A stretch of DNA of 64,000 nucleotides from Neobacillus cucumis (lineage in GTDB: Bacteria > Bacillota > Bacilli > Bacillales > Cytobacillaceae): NCBI RefSeq assembly GCF_016908975.1, contig NZ_JAFBEX010000003.1, forward strand, positions 288,465-352,464, read 5' to 3'. Below are positions 52,315 through 63,031 of this stretch, piece by piece; the first letter of the stretch is position 1; each line of letters opens with the position of its first letter. The position numbers and the translations under genes were made by a program. The notes beneath the pieces are model-generated. The model searched no databases. It had not been told where the DNA came from and was given only the letters and a program-made list of their open reading frames with translations.

Positions 52315-54579
52315 TTATACCTGTGGCTGATCCGAGTATTTTCTCTTTTCTTTAACTGTTCGAATAACACCTTTCTTTTTCAGTTCTTTACATTTCATCA
52401 CATACCATAAAGAACCTGCGACAAAAATCGATGAATAGACACCGACAATTAAACCAATAAACAATGCAATCGAAAAATTCCGTATGGAAGGACTTCCGAA
52501 AATCATTAAGCATGCTGTTGCCACAAGGACTGTAAACACAGTGTTAATAGAACGAGTTAAGGTTTGACGAATACTGATGTTTACCACTTCAGCAATATCT
52601 TGAACCGTTTTGAGACGCTTTTTCTTCCTCATATTTTCACGTACCCGGTCAAACGTAACAATCGTATCATGGTTTGAATAACCCACAATGGTTAAAATGG
52701 CCGCGATATAGTTTAGATCTACTTCCAGTCTTGTGATACTGAAAATAGCAATCATAAAGAATGCATCATGCAGGATCGCAACAATAGCTGAGATAGCCAT
52801 ATAGGCTTCAAATCGAATCGAAACATAGAGTATAATCCCAATCGATGCCAGCAATATGGAAATAAGGGCATTTTTAGCCAGTTCTTTTCCTACCATCGGA
52901 GAAACGGTGCTGACATTCGGTTCAAAGCCATAATCCTTTTTAAAATCTGCTTTCAAAGAGGCAATCTGATCTTTAGACAAAACCCCAATCATTCGAACAG
53001 CACCCATTTGATGATTGTTACCTGAGATGACGATATCATCCGGTTTTAAACCGCGATCAGTAAAAGCTTTTCTCACTTCTTCTGTGGTTAATGGTGTTTT
53101 CGATTGTACATCTATACGAGTACCACTTGAAAAATCAATACCCAAGTTCAAGCGGAAAATAGCAAGACAGACAATACCAGCGACAATGAGAGTACCTGAT
53201 AAAATAAATACCTTTCTTCTTAAGCCAACAAAATCAATTTTATCAAATCTAGTTGGCAGGTCGATAGTATCAACATTATCTTTAATATTGTTAATTTGTG
53301 ATGGATTGACGGCAAACCAGCCAGGCTTTTTATTAAAGATACCACTCTTCACCCATAGTCCTAATAGGAGTCTTGAACCGTAAACATTGGTCAAAAAGCT
53401 CATGAGAACACTGACAATTAGCATGGTCGCAAAGCCTTTTACAGAACTTGTCCCGTAGAAAAATAATACACATGCTGTTAGAATGGTCGTTAAGTTGGCG
53501 TCAAATATCGCTGTAAAGGCATGTTTCTCCCCTGCTTCAAACGCTGCTTTCAGACTTCTGCCGACTTTCAGTTCCTCACGAATTCTCTCATAAGTAATAA
53601 TGTTGGCATCAACGGCCATTCCGACCCCGAGGATAATGGCCGCAATCCCTGGCAATGTCAGGACCCCATTCATCCAATCGAAAATTAATAACACCAAATA
53701 AGTAAAAATCGTTAATGTAATCGTAGCTATAAAGCCTGGAAAACGATAATAGAAAATCATGAATAAATAAATGATAGCTATACCGATAATTCCAGCAAAA
53801 ATCGTCTCATGTAGGGCTTGTTCCCCAAACTTAGCACCTACAGAAGTGGAGTATACTTCTTTTAGTTTAACTGGTAAGGAACCAGCATTTAATAGGGAAG
53901 CCAAAGTTTGTGCTTCTTTAACTGTAAAGCTGCCGACAATTGAAACGGTATCCTGATTAAAGACTTCTTTAACAGTTGGAGCAGACAAAAATTTAGGATT
54001 CTGTTTTGTTACTTCTGTTTTAAAGGAATCTTTTCCTTCTACAAAATCAAGCCAAATGACCAGATAATTATTTGGCGCCTTATTCAGAATTTCTTGGGAC
54101 ACTTTTTTGAATTTATCCGCGCTCTTTAGTGTTAGAGTTACACTTGGAGCATTATTTTGGTCAAAGGTTTGTTTGGCTCCGCCCTGCTTTAAATCAGAAC
54201 CATCCATCATCAGTTTGTCATCAGCATCACGGAAAGACAGATTAGCCTGAGTAGATAAAATTTCTCGCGCTTTATTCTGATCTTTAACCCCAGCGAGCTG
54301 AACGCGGATTCGATTATTTCCTTCAATTTGGATACTAGGCTCACTTACGCCTAAAACGTTAATTCGCTTATCAAGGGCTTCAACGGTACTTGTCAGTACC
54401 TCTTTGTCAATTTTTTGCCCTTTTTTCGCTGGCTGAACCTCGTATAAAACCTCAAATCCACCTTGCAGGTCTAGTCCTAGCTTCATGTTGTTTAAGATAT
54501 TTTTGGTTGTTGCTCCTATTGTGCCTCCAACAATGAGAATCACAAGAAAGAAAGCAATAATTCTACTACGCTTTACCAT
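52315..54579 (-). CDS. secDF: Fused protein-export membrane protein SecDF
   Basis: 754 aa, SecD and SecF in one chain with about 12 membrane helices. SecD part: LGLDLQGGFEVLYEV near 33, periplasmic P1 domain (DKRINVLGVSEPSIQIEGNNRIRVQLAG), GIAAIILGVGMAVDANIITYERIREEL. SecF part: LGIDFSSGTRIDV, ILTIVGYSNHDTIVTFDRVREN, STVFTVLV-like end. It uses the proton gradient to help complete Sec-dependent secretion. Fusion is normal in Bacillus. Confidence 0.95.
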   Translation of the reverse strand: MVKRSRIIAFFLVILIVGGTIGATTKNILNNMKLGLDLQGGFEVLYEVQPAKKGQKIDKEVLTSTVEALDKRINVLGVSEPSIQIEGNNRIRVQLAGVKDQNKAREILSTQANLSFRDADDKLMMDGSDLKQGGAKQTFDQNNAPSVTLTLKSADKFKKVSQEILNKAPNNYLVIWLDFVEGKDSFKTEVTKQNPKFLSAPTVKEVFNQDTVSIVGSFTVKEAQTLASLLNAGSLPVKLKEVYSTSVGAKFGEQALHETIFAGIIGIAIIYLFMIFYYRFPGFIATITLTIFTYLVLLIFDWMNGVLTLPGIAAIILGVGMAVDANIITYERIREELKVGRSLKAAFEAGEKHAFTAIFDANLTTILTACVLFFYGTSSVKGFATMLIVSVLMSFLTNVYGSRLLLGLWVKSGIFNKKPGWFAVNPSQINNIKDNVDTIDLPTRFDKIDFVGLRRKVFILSGTLIVAGIVCLAIFRLNLGIDFSSGTRIDVQSKTPLTTEEVRKAFTDRGLKPDDIVISGNNHQMGAVRMIGVLSKDQIASLKADFKKDYGFEPNVSTVSPMVGKELAKNALISILLASIGIILYVSIRFEAYMAISAIVAILHDAFFMIAIFSITRLEVDLNYIAAILTIVGYSNHDTIVTFDRVRENMRKKKRLKTVQDIAEVVNISIRQTLTRSINTVFTVLVATACLMIFGSPSIRNFSIALFIGLIVGVYSSIFVAGSLWYVMKCKELKKKGVIRTVKEKRKYSDQPQV

Positions 54580-54705
54580 TATGTATTGTTCCTCCTTAGT
54601 GCATAAAAAAGTAGCACTCTTGCGTCCAGCCCTATTAATATAATAAAAAAGTCACTGCTTTCATTATGAAATAACTTAGTGAGGCTGTCAATTTAACATT
54701 TTATG

Positions 54706-55002
54706 TTATTTTAAAAGTTCTTTCAGTTCTTCTTCATTATCAAGTGAGAATTCGGTTGTTTTATAAGATTCAATGGTTACATAGTTAAGATAATCACTTA
54801 CCTTTACAGAGAGAATTTCCTGAATCATTTCATAGAGCCGCATTTCATGTTTTACCTTTTTCCATTTTTTCTTAATTAAGTACTCCCAAAGCCCCTGTTC
54901 TGTAACAGAATCAACCCCCAGCAGGCGAAACTCCTCTAATTTGCTCTTTAACACTGGCTGTACTTGGGTACGATTATTCTCGTTTATGTGGCTATTTTCC
55001 AT
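54706..55002 (-). CDS. comN: ComN family post-transcriptional regulator (YrzD)
   Basis: 98 aa: KSKLEEFRLLGVDSVTEQGLWEYLIKKKWKKVKHEMRLYEMIQEILSVKVSDYLNYVTIESYK. This is the DUF/ComN pattern (LW.YL..KKWK). In B. subtilis ComN binds comE mRNA-protein machinery to control competence gene expression and septal localisation. It lies between secDF and spoVB as there. Confidence 0.85.
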   Translation of the reverse strand: MENSHINENNRTQVQPVLKSKLEEFRLLGVDSVTEQGLWEYLIKKKWKKVKHEMRLYEMIQEILSVKVSDYLNYVTIESYKTTEFSLDNEEELKELLK

Positions 55003-55151
55003 TTCCCTCTGCCTCCACCGACATCTGTTTTGAATATCCTCTATATTTAAACCATTTCAAAAAGCTTTGACAACTTGTCATGCTTTGTCCACCTATAGGC
55101 ATATAGATAATTGTATATGAATTCTTCTTTTTTGAGAAGGTGGGAACCGAA

Positions 55152-56705
55152 ATGTCAAAGTTTTTAAGAGGGACCTTTATCCTGTTAGTAGCAGGCTTCA
55201 TTACAAGGGTTCTCGGCTTTATTTATCGGATTGTACTAGCAAGAAGTATTGGAGAAGAAGGCGTCGGTTTATATATGATGGCATACCCTACGTTTATCCT
55301 GGTGGTAACAGTCATTCAATTAGGGCTTCCAGTGGCTATTTCGAAAAATATTGCGGAGGCTGAAGCCAAAGGGGACTATGCGGAAATAAAGAAGATCCTT
55401 ATTGTTTCCCTGGCCATCACAATCGGCTTATCCATTATCCTCACACCGGCATTAATATTATTGGCACCGATTTTATCGACTACCCTTTTTACTGATTCGA
55501 GAACGTATTATCCTTTAATTGCCATTGCACCAGCACTTCCCATTATTGCCATTGCTTCGGTCTTAAGAGGTTACTTCCAAGGTCGGCAAAACATGCGTCC
55601 ATCCGCCGTTTCACAGATTTTAGAACAGCTTGTAAGAATCACTCTAATTGCAACAGCAACGAAAACCTTCTTACCCTATGGAGTGGAATATGGAGCAGCC
55701 GCTGCAATGGGTGCTTCCGTTTTAGGAGAGTTACTTTCACTGGTTTACCTGCTTACCACATTTAAGTTAAAGAAACGTTTTAAATTGAGGAAGAATTTTT
55801 TTCAATTTGTTCAAAAAGGACAAAAAACATTTAAGGACCTCATGGGAATTGCCTTGCCAACAATGGGGAGCAGAATGATTGGCTCAATTTCTTGGTTTTT
55901 TGAGCCGATTGTAGTCGCGCACAGCCTCGCACTGGCTGGTGTCGTCGCCGTTAATGCCACAAAACAATACGGAGCTCTAACCGGCTACGCGATGCCGCTA
56001 TTAATGCTTCCTTCTTTTGTTACGTTTTCACTCGCAACTTCACTCGTTCCAGCTATCAGTGAAGCTAATTCTAAAAATAAGCATAAACAAATCGAATATC
56101 GATTGCAGCAAGCACTACGATTTGTATTTTTATCAGGAGGACTAGCTGTTATCCTCCTTTATGTCCTAGCAGACCCGCTTATGCAGCTAATGTATGGTTC
56201 CACTAAGGGTGCCTACTTTATCCGCCTCATGGCACCTTTTATGCTTATTTTTTATTATCAAGGTCCACTGCAGGCTGTCTTGCAAGCACTAAATTTAGCA
56301 AGAGCCGCCATGATCAATAGTCTCATTGGTGCTATTGTCAAAACAGCCGTTATCTTTGTCCTTGCCTCCCAACCATCGTTTGGCATAACGGGTGCAGCTT
56401 TAGGTATTGTTGTAGGGTTTGTTCTAGTCACAGGTCTACACTTTGCCACCGTATTAAAGAAGGTAGCCTTTTCATTCTATATCCGTGACTATTTAAAAGG
56501 ATTCTTATGTATGGGTGCTGCGGGCTGGATGGGATATTGGCTGTATCACCATTACTTCCTGGGTCATCATTTAGCAATCCGCGTGGTTACAGCTGCACTC
56601 ATGATGATGATTGCCTATTTATTATTGCTTGTTATATTCCGCCTCATAAAAAAAGAAGAGCTAAAAAGAATCCCATGGATTGGAAACTTTATAGTCCTTA
56701 AATAA
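55152..56705 (+). CDS. spoVB: SpoVB/MurJ-type lipid flippase
   Basis: 517 aa, about 14 membrane segments (MATE/MVF superfamily, polysaccharide-biosynthesis type). Start MSKFLRGTFILLVAGFITRVLGFIYRIVLARSIGEEGVGLYMMAYP, the hallmark of SpoVB/YtgP. SpoVB supports spore cortex peptidoglycan synthesis, probably as lipid II flippase. GAAGGTGG lies before the ATG; MGTEM is an upstream in-frame option without a site. Divergent from comN, a conserved arrangement. Confidence 0.92.
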   Translation: MSKFLRGTFILLVAGFITRVLGFIYRIVLARSIGEEGVGLYMMAYPTFILVVTVIQLGLPVAISKNIAEAEAKGDYAEIKKILIVSLAITIGLSIILTPALILLAPILSTTLFTDSRTYYPLIAIAPALPIIAIASVLRGYFQGRQNMRPSAVSQILEQLVRITLIATATKTFLPYGVEYGAAAAMGASVLGELLSLVYLLTTFKLKKRFKLRKNFFQFVQKGQKTFKDLMGIALPTMGSRMIGSISWFFEPIVVAHSLALAGVVAVNATKQYGALTGYAMPLLMLPSFVTFSLATSLVPAISEANSKNKHKQIEYRLQQALRFVFLSGGLAVILLYVLADPLMQLMYGSTKGAYFIRLMAPFMLIFYYQGPLQAVLQALNLARAAMINSLIGAIVKTAVIFVLASQPSFGITGAALGIVVGFVLVTGLHFATVLKKVAFSFYIRDYLKGFLCMGAAGWMGYWLYHHYFLGHHLAIRVVTAALMMMIAYLLLLVIFRLIKKEELKRIPWIGNFIVLK

Positions 56706-56830
56706 GAAAAGCGTAAGCGCCTTGGTCAGCCCCGACAAGCACAAGACAAGCCGACCGAAAGGTTGCCTTTTAACCTTTTGGACGGCTTGTCTTGTGACCT
56801 CGAGGGGCTAGGCGCTGGAGCTGGACAATT
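56704..56830. repeat. Long-hairpin intergenic repeat, copy B
   Basis: AAGAAAAGCGTAAGCGCC ... GGGGCTAGGCGCTGGAGCTG. Nested arms (CCCGACAAGC.., AGACAAGCCG / CGGCTTGTCT, AGGTTGCC / AACCTTTT) fold it into one long hairpin. It overlaps the spoVB stop and lies before yrbG's end, so it may act as terminator for both. Confidence 0.75.
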
Positions 56831-56854
56831 TTCAAAGTCAAAATTTATACGCCC

Positions 56855-57514
56855 TTATTCTTCATCCAGTAGATCAATAAAAAAATTTCCATTTTCATAG
56901 CTGCAAAAGGAGATTTTCTTAATATCCCGATAGCCCTTTTTTTTCAATTCTTGACGCAGCCATAGATTGGTTTTATTAATGCGCCTGAGGTTTTCCTCAT
57001 CGATTTGTCCATCGAGTATTAAGGGGATCGTGATATCTCCCTGTTTGGTTTCATTGCCTGAATTTTTTAGCTTTTCAATCACAGACAAACTTCCAGAGGA
57101 CTCGAGAATCGCAAATTCAACATCAGCAATGCTGCGAATGTTCTTTTCTCTTAGTTGAGTAAGCAAATCATCAAAATTATAACGTTGTTTACGCATGGCA
57201 TCTTCATCAATTTTCCCTCTATTTATAATGATGATTGGCTTTCCATCAATCAAGTCACGAACTTTCTTACTTTTTAAAGAAATAATCGCCAAGATAATTT
57301 GTAAGGCCATCAATACAATCATTGGGACCATGGTGTGAAGTAATGGAGAATCATGCTTTTCAATGGCGACTACTGCCATCTCACCAATCATAATGAACAC
57401 AACTAAATCCAATATGCTTAATTCACCAATCTCCCTTTTCCCCATAACCCGAAAAATGATGATAATAAGTCCGTAAAAAAATAGTGTTCTAAACACAATC
57501 GCTGCATAATCCAC
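56855..57514 (-). CDS. yrbG: DUF421 membrane protein (YetF/YrbG-like)
   Basis: 219 aa. Three N-terminal membrane helices (IVFRTLFFYGLIIIIFRVMGKREIGELSILDLVVFIMIGEMAVVAIE; LLHTMVPMIVLMALQIILAII) then a cytoplasmic DUF421 domain: GKPIIIINRGKIDEDAMRKQRYNFDDLLTQLREKNIRSIADVEFAILESSGSLSV. The RxxGKREIGELS.LDLVV motif is diagnostic. Family members are linked to spore germination or envelope functions, without settled biochemistry. Position between spoVB and yrzE matches yrbG. Confidence 0.9.
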   Translation of the reverse strand: MDYAAIVFRTLFFYGLIIIIFRVMGKREIGELSILDLVVFIMIGEMAVVAIEKHDSPLLHTMVPMIVLMALQIILAIISLKSKKVRDLIDGKPIIIINRGKIDEDAMRKQRYNFDDLLTQLREKNIRSIADVEFAILESSGSLSVIEKLKNSGNETKQGDITIPLILDGQIDEENLRRINKTNLWLRQELKKKGYRDIKKISFCSYENGNFFIDLLDEE

Positions 57515-57714
57515 ATTGGTCGCCCCTTTTTCAATCCAAAATTAGTATTTGCATTTGATTGCAATTAATGAAAGGAATTAATTCCCAAAATAAAAAAGTC
57601 CATAAAAAAATTTATTCTACTTTATTGCTTCCACGAATACGCTTGTACTAGGAAAGAAACTGTCATAAAGCCTGCAAATTGGCAGGCCTAAGACAATGAA
57701 GGGGGAGAGTTATC

Positions 57715-58107
57715 ATCGAATCGAAAAGCTTTGGGCTATCCATTCTGTATGGATTAGTTTTTATCTTTGCCTTTGCTCTTGTTTGCAGTCTTATTTTTGC
57801 GTTCATTCTTCGGTTTACATCCACAAAGGAAGGATCACTACAGTATGTGATTACAGCCCTGTCGTTTATCGGACTGTTTGGCGGAGGCTTTCTTTCTGGA
57901 GGAAAACGAAAAGAAAAAGGCTGGTTAATTGGAGGAGTAACAGGGCTGCTTTATTCCTTTCTTGTTTTTTTATTTCAATATCTTGGCTACGACCGCCTAT
58001 TTAATGCAGAACAAGTGATTTATCATACTTGTTATATATTAATTGCGATGATGGGTGGCATTTTAGGGGTTAACATTGCTTCAACGAATTCAAGAAGATC
58101 TATATAA
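57715..58107 (+). CDS. yrzE: TIGR04086 family membrane protein (YrzE), apparent AUC start
   Basis: The frame reads IESKSFGLSILYGLVFIFAFALVCSLIFAFILRFTSTKEGSLQYV.. to GGGFLSGGKRKEKGWLIGGVTGLLYSFLVFLFQYLG...YILIAMMGGILGVNIAST, four membrane helices, matching the TIGR04086/YrzE pattern in length (130 aa). No ATG, GTG or TTG lies in frame before the first helix: an in-frame TGA is at 57697. A GGGGGAG site ends 7 nt before ATC at 57715, so AUC appears to be the initiator. The first standard start (GTG at 57847) would remove the first helix. Function unknown. Confidence 0.75.
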   Translation: MESKSFGLSILYGLVFIFAFALVCSLIFAFILRFTSTKEGSLQYVITALSFIGLFGGGFLSGGKRKEKGWLIGGVTGLLYSFLVFLFQYLGYDRLFNAEQVIYHTCYILIAMMGGILGVNIASTNSRRSI

Positions 58108-58231
58108 GAAAAGCGCAAGCGCCTTGATCAGCCCCGACAAGCATAAGACGCTCCCAAAAAGAAGGCGCTTTTTGCCTTCATTTTGGGAGCGTCTGTAGAC
58201 CATCGAGGGGCTAGGCGCTGGAGCTAGACAA
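58106..58231. repeat. Long-hairpin intergenic repeat, copy C
   Basis: AGAAAAGCGCAAGCGCCTTG ... GGGGCTAGGCGCTGGAGCTA. The ends match copy B almost base for base while the internal stem differs (AGACGCTCCCAAAA / TTTTGGGAGCGTCT), keeping the fold. It begins on the last base pairs of yrzE. Confidence 0.78.
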
Positions 58232-58266
58232 TTCTCATAGTTGAAAATATACTTTATTCTTTAATT

Positions 58267-58299
58267 AAAAAGGAAGCCATCGATTCTGGCTTCCTTTTT
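58267..58299 (-). terminator. Terminator of yajC
   Basis: AAAAAGGAAGCCA / TGGCTTCCTTTTT, 13-bp stem, T run on the minus strand; ends the queA-tgt-yajC message. Confidence 0.88.
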
Positions 58300-58305
58300 G
58301 TTTCC

Positions 58306-58602
58306 TTATTTGTTAAGGCTTACGCTGCCTTCACCCGCAGCAGATTCTGTTACTTCACGAATCGCATTACGGTCAAAGGTAAGACGGCTGCCGTCACCAC
58401 ATTTAATGACTGCTTTATTATCATCAATAGAGTCAATAAAGCCATGTAGGCCACCAATCGTGACGATTTTATCACCTTTTTTCAATTCGCTTTGCATGGT
58501 CGCAACCGCTTTTTGGCGTTTTTGCTGTGGACGAATTAATAGGAAATAAAATAACACAAACATTAAAATTAATGGAATGATTGTACCAATACCACCTGAC
58601 AT
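58306..58602 (-). CDS. yajC: Preprotein translocase subunit YajC
   Basis: 98 aa: one membrane helix (IIPLILMFVLFYFLLI), then RPQQKRQKAVATMQSELKKGDKIVTIGGLHGFIDSIDDNKAVIKCGDGSRLTFDRNAI. Partner of SecDF in E. coli, non-essential. GGAGGG precedes the ATG. It follows tgt, the usual order. Confidence 0.95.
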   Translation of the reverse strand: MSGGIGTIIPLILMFVLFYFLLIRPQQKRQKAVATMQSELKKGDKIVTIGGLHGFIDSIDDNKAVIKCGDGSRLTFDRNAIREVTESAAGEGSVSLNK

Positions 58603-58631
58603 TTTGTTTCCCTCCTTTCAAAATTCTTCTA

Positions 58632-59786
<1,155 letters not shown>

Positions 59787-59899
59787 CTAAAGGCGGTGTG
59801 AGCAGAGCTATGTTAAATCTTTATAAAGTATAAATTATATATTATACAGAAAACATTGTTTACAATGTTCCATATTTGCGGCGCTCCGCCCCCTTACCA

Positions 59900-60928
59900 C
59901 TAGATGATGAACATGGCATCACCAAAGCTGAAAAAACGATACCGTTCAGCAACGGCTGTGTTATAGGCATGCAAAATATGCTCTCTTCCAGCTAAAGCAC
60001 TAACAAGCATGATTAAGGTAGATTTAGGCAAGTGGAAATTAGTAATCATCCCATCAATCCCCTTAAATTCATATCCTGGATAGATAAAAATACTTGTCCA
60101 GCCGCTCCCTGCGATAAATTGACCATTATTTGCCGATGCAATCGTTTCTAACGTCCTTGTAGATGTTGTTCCAACGGTAATAATTCTTCCCCCACTTTGC
60201 CTTACCTCGTTCAGTAATTGGGCAGTCCCCTCGGTTACCATATAAAACTCAGCATGCATATCATGTTCCAAGACATTATCGACACTGACAGGACGAAACG
60301 TGCCAAGTCCTACATGGAGCGTGATAAAGGCGATATGTACTCCTTTTGCTTTAATTTCATCCAAAAGGGACTCTGTGAAGTGAAGACCTGCGGTAGGTGC
60401 CGCGGCTGATCCCGGTTCGCGTGCATAGACGGTTTGATAACGGTCTCGGTCTTCCAGCTGCTCCTTGATATAGGGTGGCAGCGGCATTTCACCTAACTGA
60501 TCAAGTACCTCGTAAAATATTCCTTTATATTTGAACTCTAGGACTCTGCCGCCATGGTCGGACTCTCCTGTGCAAACAGCTATTAACAGACCATCACCAA
60601 AGATGATTTCAGTCCCGATTTTCACCCGTTTTGCCGGTTTCACAAGTGTTTCCCACTGATCTCCTTCGAGTTGTTTTAATAATAGGACTTCAATTTTGGC
60701 ACCTGTGTCATTTTTTATACCGAAAAGGCGTGCAGGCAATACCTTCGTATCATTTAAGACAAGGCAGTCTCCCTCACGCAAATATTCGGTGATATGTTTA
60801 AAAACTTCGTGCTTGATTTCCCCTGTTTGTTTATCTAAGACCATCAATCGGCTGTCTGTCCGATTGATTAGGGGTACCTGAGCAATTAGCTCCTCAGGCA
60901 AATGGAAATCAAATAAATCTACTTTCAT
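59900..60928 (-). CDS. queA: S-adenosylmethionine:tRNA ribosyltransferase-isomerase
   Basis: Makes epoxyqueuosine on tRNA from preQ1 and SAM. 342 aa from [19 protein letters not shown] (AAGGTG 8 nt upstream; a GTG start 9 bp earlier is less likely). Motifs: [80 protein letters not shown]. Completes the queuosine block with tgt. Confidence 0.97.
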   Translation of the reverse strand: MKVDLFDFHLPEELIAQVPLINRTDSRLMVLDKQTGEIKHEVFKHITEYLREGDCLVLNDTKVLPARLFGIKNDTGAKIEVLLLKQLEGDQWETLVKPAKRVKIGTEIIFGDGLLIAVCTGESDHGGRVLEFKYKGIFYEVLDQLGEMPLPPYIKEQLEDRDRYQTVYAREPGSAAAPTAGLHFTESLLDEIKAKGVHIAFITLHVGLGTFRPVSVDNVLEHDMHAEFYMVTEGTAQLLNEVRQSGGRIITVGTTSTRTLETIASANNGQFIAGSGWTSIFIYPGYEFKGIDGMITNFHLPKSTLIMLVSALAGREHILHAYNTAVAERYRFFSFGDAMFII

Positions 60929-60975
60929 ATCTAACACACCTTACTTATCAAAATTTCCTAAAAGAAAAAACAAAG

Positions 60976-61977
60976 TCACTCCATTGGCACTTCCATGCCA
61001 AAATGGTGATATACGGCACCCGTTACCACCCGGCCGCGAGGGGTTCGCTGCAGAAAGCCAATTTGTAAAAGGTACGGCTCATATACATCTTCAATCGTCT
61101 CTGCTTCCTCACCTATCGAGGCAGCAATGGTATCAAGCCCTACCGGACCACCGCGGAATTTTTCAATAATTCCTTTTAATAGTTTGTGATCAATATGATC
61201 GAGACCCAAACGGTCAACCTGGAGTAATTCCAATGCTTCTGTTGCTAGAGCTAGGTCAATTGTACCATTCCCCTTAACTTGCGCAAAATCCCTCACCCTG
61301 CGCAGCAGTCGGTTGGCAATCCTTGGTGTCCCCCTTGACCTTCTAGCGATTTCTGCTGCTGAAATCTCATCGATTTCAGTTTCGAACAAATCAGCTGTTC
61401 GTAGGACAATATCTTTTAATTGTTCTTCCTTATAATACTCGAGCCTCGACAAAACTCCAAATCGGTCCCGTAATGGTGCAGATAAGGAACCGGCACGGGT
61501 AGTGGCACCAACAAGTGTAAAGGGAGGAAGGTCAAGCCGAACTGATCTGGCGCTTGGACCCTTACCAATGACAATATCCAAGCAAAAATCCTCCATTGCA
61601 GGATAAAGCACTTCTTCAATCGTGCGCGGCAGTCTATGGATCTCATCAATGAATAGGACATCACCTGGTTCAAGCGAAGTTAAAATAGCCGCTAAATCCC
61701 CTGGTCGTTCAATCGCAGGTCCAGATGTTGTCCGGATATTAACACCCATTTCATTCGCAATAATAACTGCAAGGGTTGTCTTGCCTAATCCTGGAGGACC
61801 ATATAGAAGAACATGATCAAGTGTTTCCTTCCGCAGCCTTGCCGCTTTGATAAAAATCTCAAGATTCTCTTTTACCTGAGTTTGGCCAATATATTGCTTT
61901 AAAGTTTGCGGGCGCAAACTTTGTTCCATACTGATTTCACTTTCATTCACTTCACTAGATATGATCCGTTCGTCCAT
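60976..61977 (-). CDS. ruvB: Holliday junction helicase motor RuvB
   Basis: 333-aa AAA+ motor that drives branch migration with Ruv[21 protein letters not shown], Walker [23 protein letters not shown], Walker [26 protein letters not shown], sensor [21 protein letters not shown]-terminal winged helix with [18 protein letters not shown]. Coupled to ruvA by a 10-bp gap. The B. subtilis spacer gene between queA and ruvB is absent (gap 47 bp). Confidence 0.97.
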   Translation of the reverse strand: MDERIISSEVNESEISMEQSLRPQTLKQYIGQTQVKENLEIFIKAARLRKETLDHVLLYGPPGLGKTTLAVIIANEMGVNIRTTSGPAIERPGDLAAILTSLEPGDVLFIDEIHRLPRTIEEVLYPAMEDFCLDIVIGKGPSARSVRLDLPPFTLVGATTRAGSLSAPLRDRFGVLSRLEYYKEEQLKDIVLRTADLFETEIDEISAAEIARRSRGTPRIANRLLRRVRDFAQVKGNGTIDLALATEALELLQVDRLGLDHIDHKLLKGIIEKFRGGPVGLDTIAASIGEEAETIEDVYEPYLLQIGFLQRTPRGRVVTGAVYHHFGMEVPME

Positions 61978-61987
61978 GAAATATCAC

Positions 61988-62599
61988 CTATTTTAAAAGC
62001 CGCTGGAGGGCTTTTTTAATATATTGATCCGTTGAAAGCTGTTCTTTTTGTAATTCAGGTGAGATTTTTTTAATTTCTTTATCTGAATAGCCAAGAGCTT
62101 TCAAAGCAAGCACCGCTTCTTCAAACGCTGAATTAGCTGCTTGAACAGGAACCGAATAAGTATCGGCATTGAAAAGGTTAGGGAAGTAATCAGGAACAAT
62201 ATCCTGTAATTTTCCTTTTAGGTCAAGAATCATTTGCCGGGCCGTTTTTTTACCGACTCCTGGAAATTTAACTAGGAAGCTCTCATCTTCATTTTCAATC
62301 GCCATTACCACTTGCTGGACTTCTCCTGAAGCCAGAATGGCAAGCGCGCCTTTTGGACCAATTCCAGAGACATTTAATAGTTTTGTAAAAAGTCTTTTTT
62401 CTTCTCTTGTTTCAAAACCGTATAAAGCGATCACATCTTCACGAACGTAATGGTAAGTATAAACGGTAATCATTGTTTCCATTTTACCAGCGAAAATAAA
62501 CGGATTGGGTGTAGAGATTTGGTAACCAATCCCATTATTTTCGATTACAATATATTCTGGTCCGACAAATTCTACCGTCCCCTTTATAAATTCATACAA
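61988..62599 (-). CDS. ruvA: Holliday junction-binding protein RuvA
   Basis: 203 aa; forms the tetramer that holds four-way junctions for RuvB. N-terminal OB fold [28 protein letters not shown], double helix-hairpin-helix [18 protein letters not shown] and [24 protein letters not shown]-terminal three-helix domain [20 protein letters not shown] that binds RuvB. First gene of the leftward ruvAB-queA-tgt-yajC block. Confidence 0.97.
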   Translation of the reverse strand: MYEFIKGTVEFVGPEYIVIENNGIGYQISTPNPFIFAGKMETMITVYTYHYVREDVIALYGFETREEKRLFTKLLNVSGIGPKGALAILASGEVQQVVMAIENEDESFLVKFPGVGKKTARQMILDLKGKLQDIVPDYFPNLFNADTYSVPVQAANSAFEEAVLALKALGYSDKEIKKISPELQKEQLSTDQYIKKALQRLLK

Positions 62600-63031
62600 T
62601 CGTATTCTCTCCCTAGTCTATCTCTTGTAAAAATTAGCATCTTTCATTTTAACATAAGTCCAGAAGGTTATTGAAGAAAATCGTTTGCTAGGAAAAAGTC
62701 TAATAATTCAGTTTACCCAAACGTTGGGCTGAGTTAAAGGTCATTATTTTATTGTATCTGTGTTGATTGGAGCAGAAGACATGAGGCTCGCGTGGGATTA
62801 TGAAGTTGGCGGGGGAAACCCACGGGCGCTCTCATCGTTCTAGGATGCTCCTTGGACGGCCCTCGGACCTGATTCGATAAGGGGACCGTTGATTTAGTGC
62901 AAACCTGTTCGAATGACCACCTGTTTTTAGACAGGCAGATCGTTAGTTTAAGTCAATCCACTCAATTGTGTAAAAGTGTCAACATTGATTTTCAACTATT
63001 TAGAACAACTTAGTGTAGTGAACGGTAATTT
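62600..63031. other. Intergenic region upstream of ruvA, no gene seen
   Basis: Contains ACCCAAACGTTGGGCTGAGTT (weak hairpin) near 62713 and a GC-rich patch at about 62785-62885 (GGCTCGCGTGGG, GGCCCTCGGACC) like a decayed dispersed repeat. No ribosome site with an adequate frame. Confidence 0.5.
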
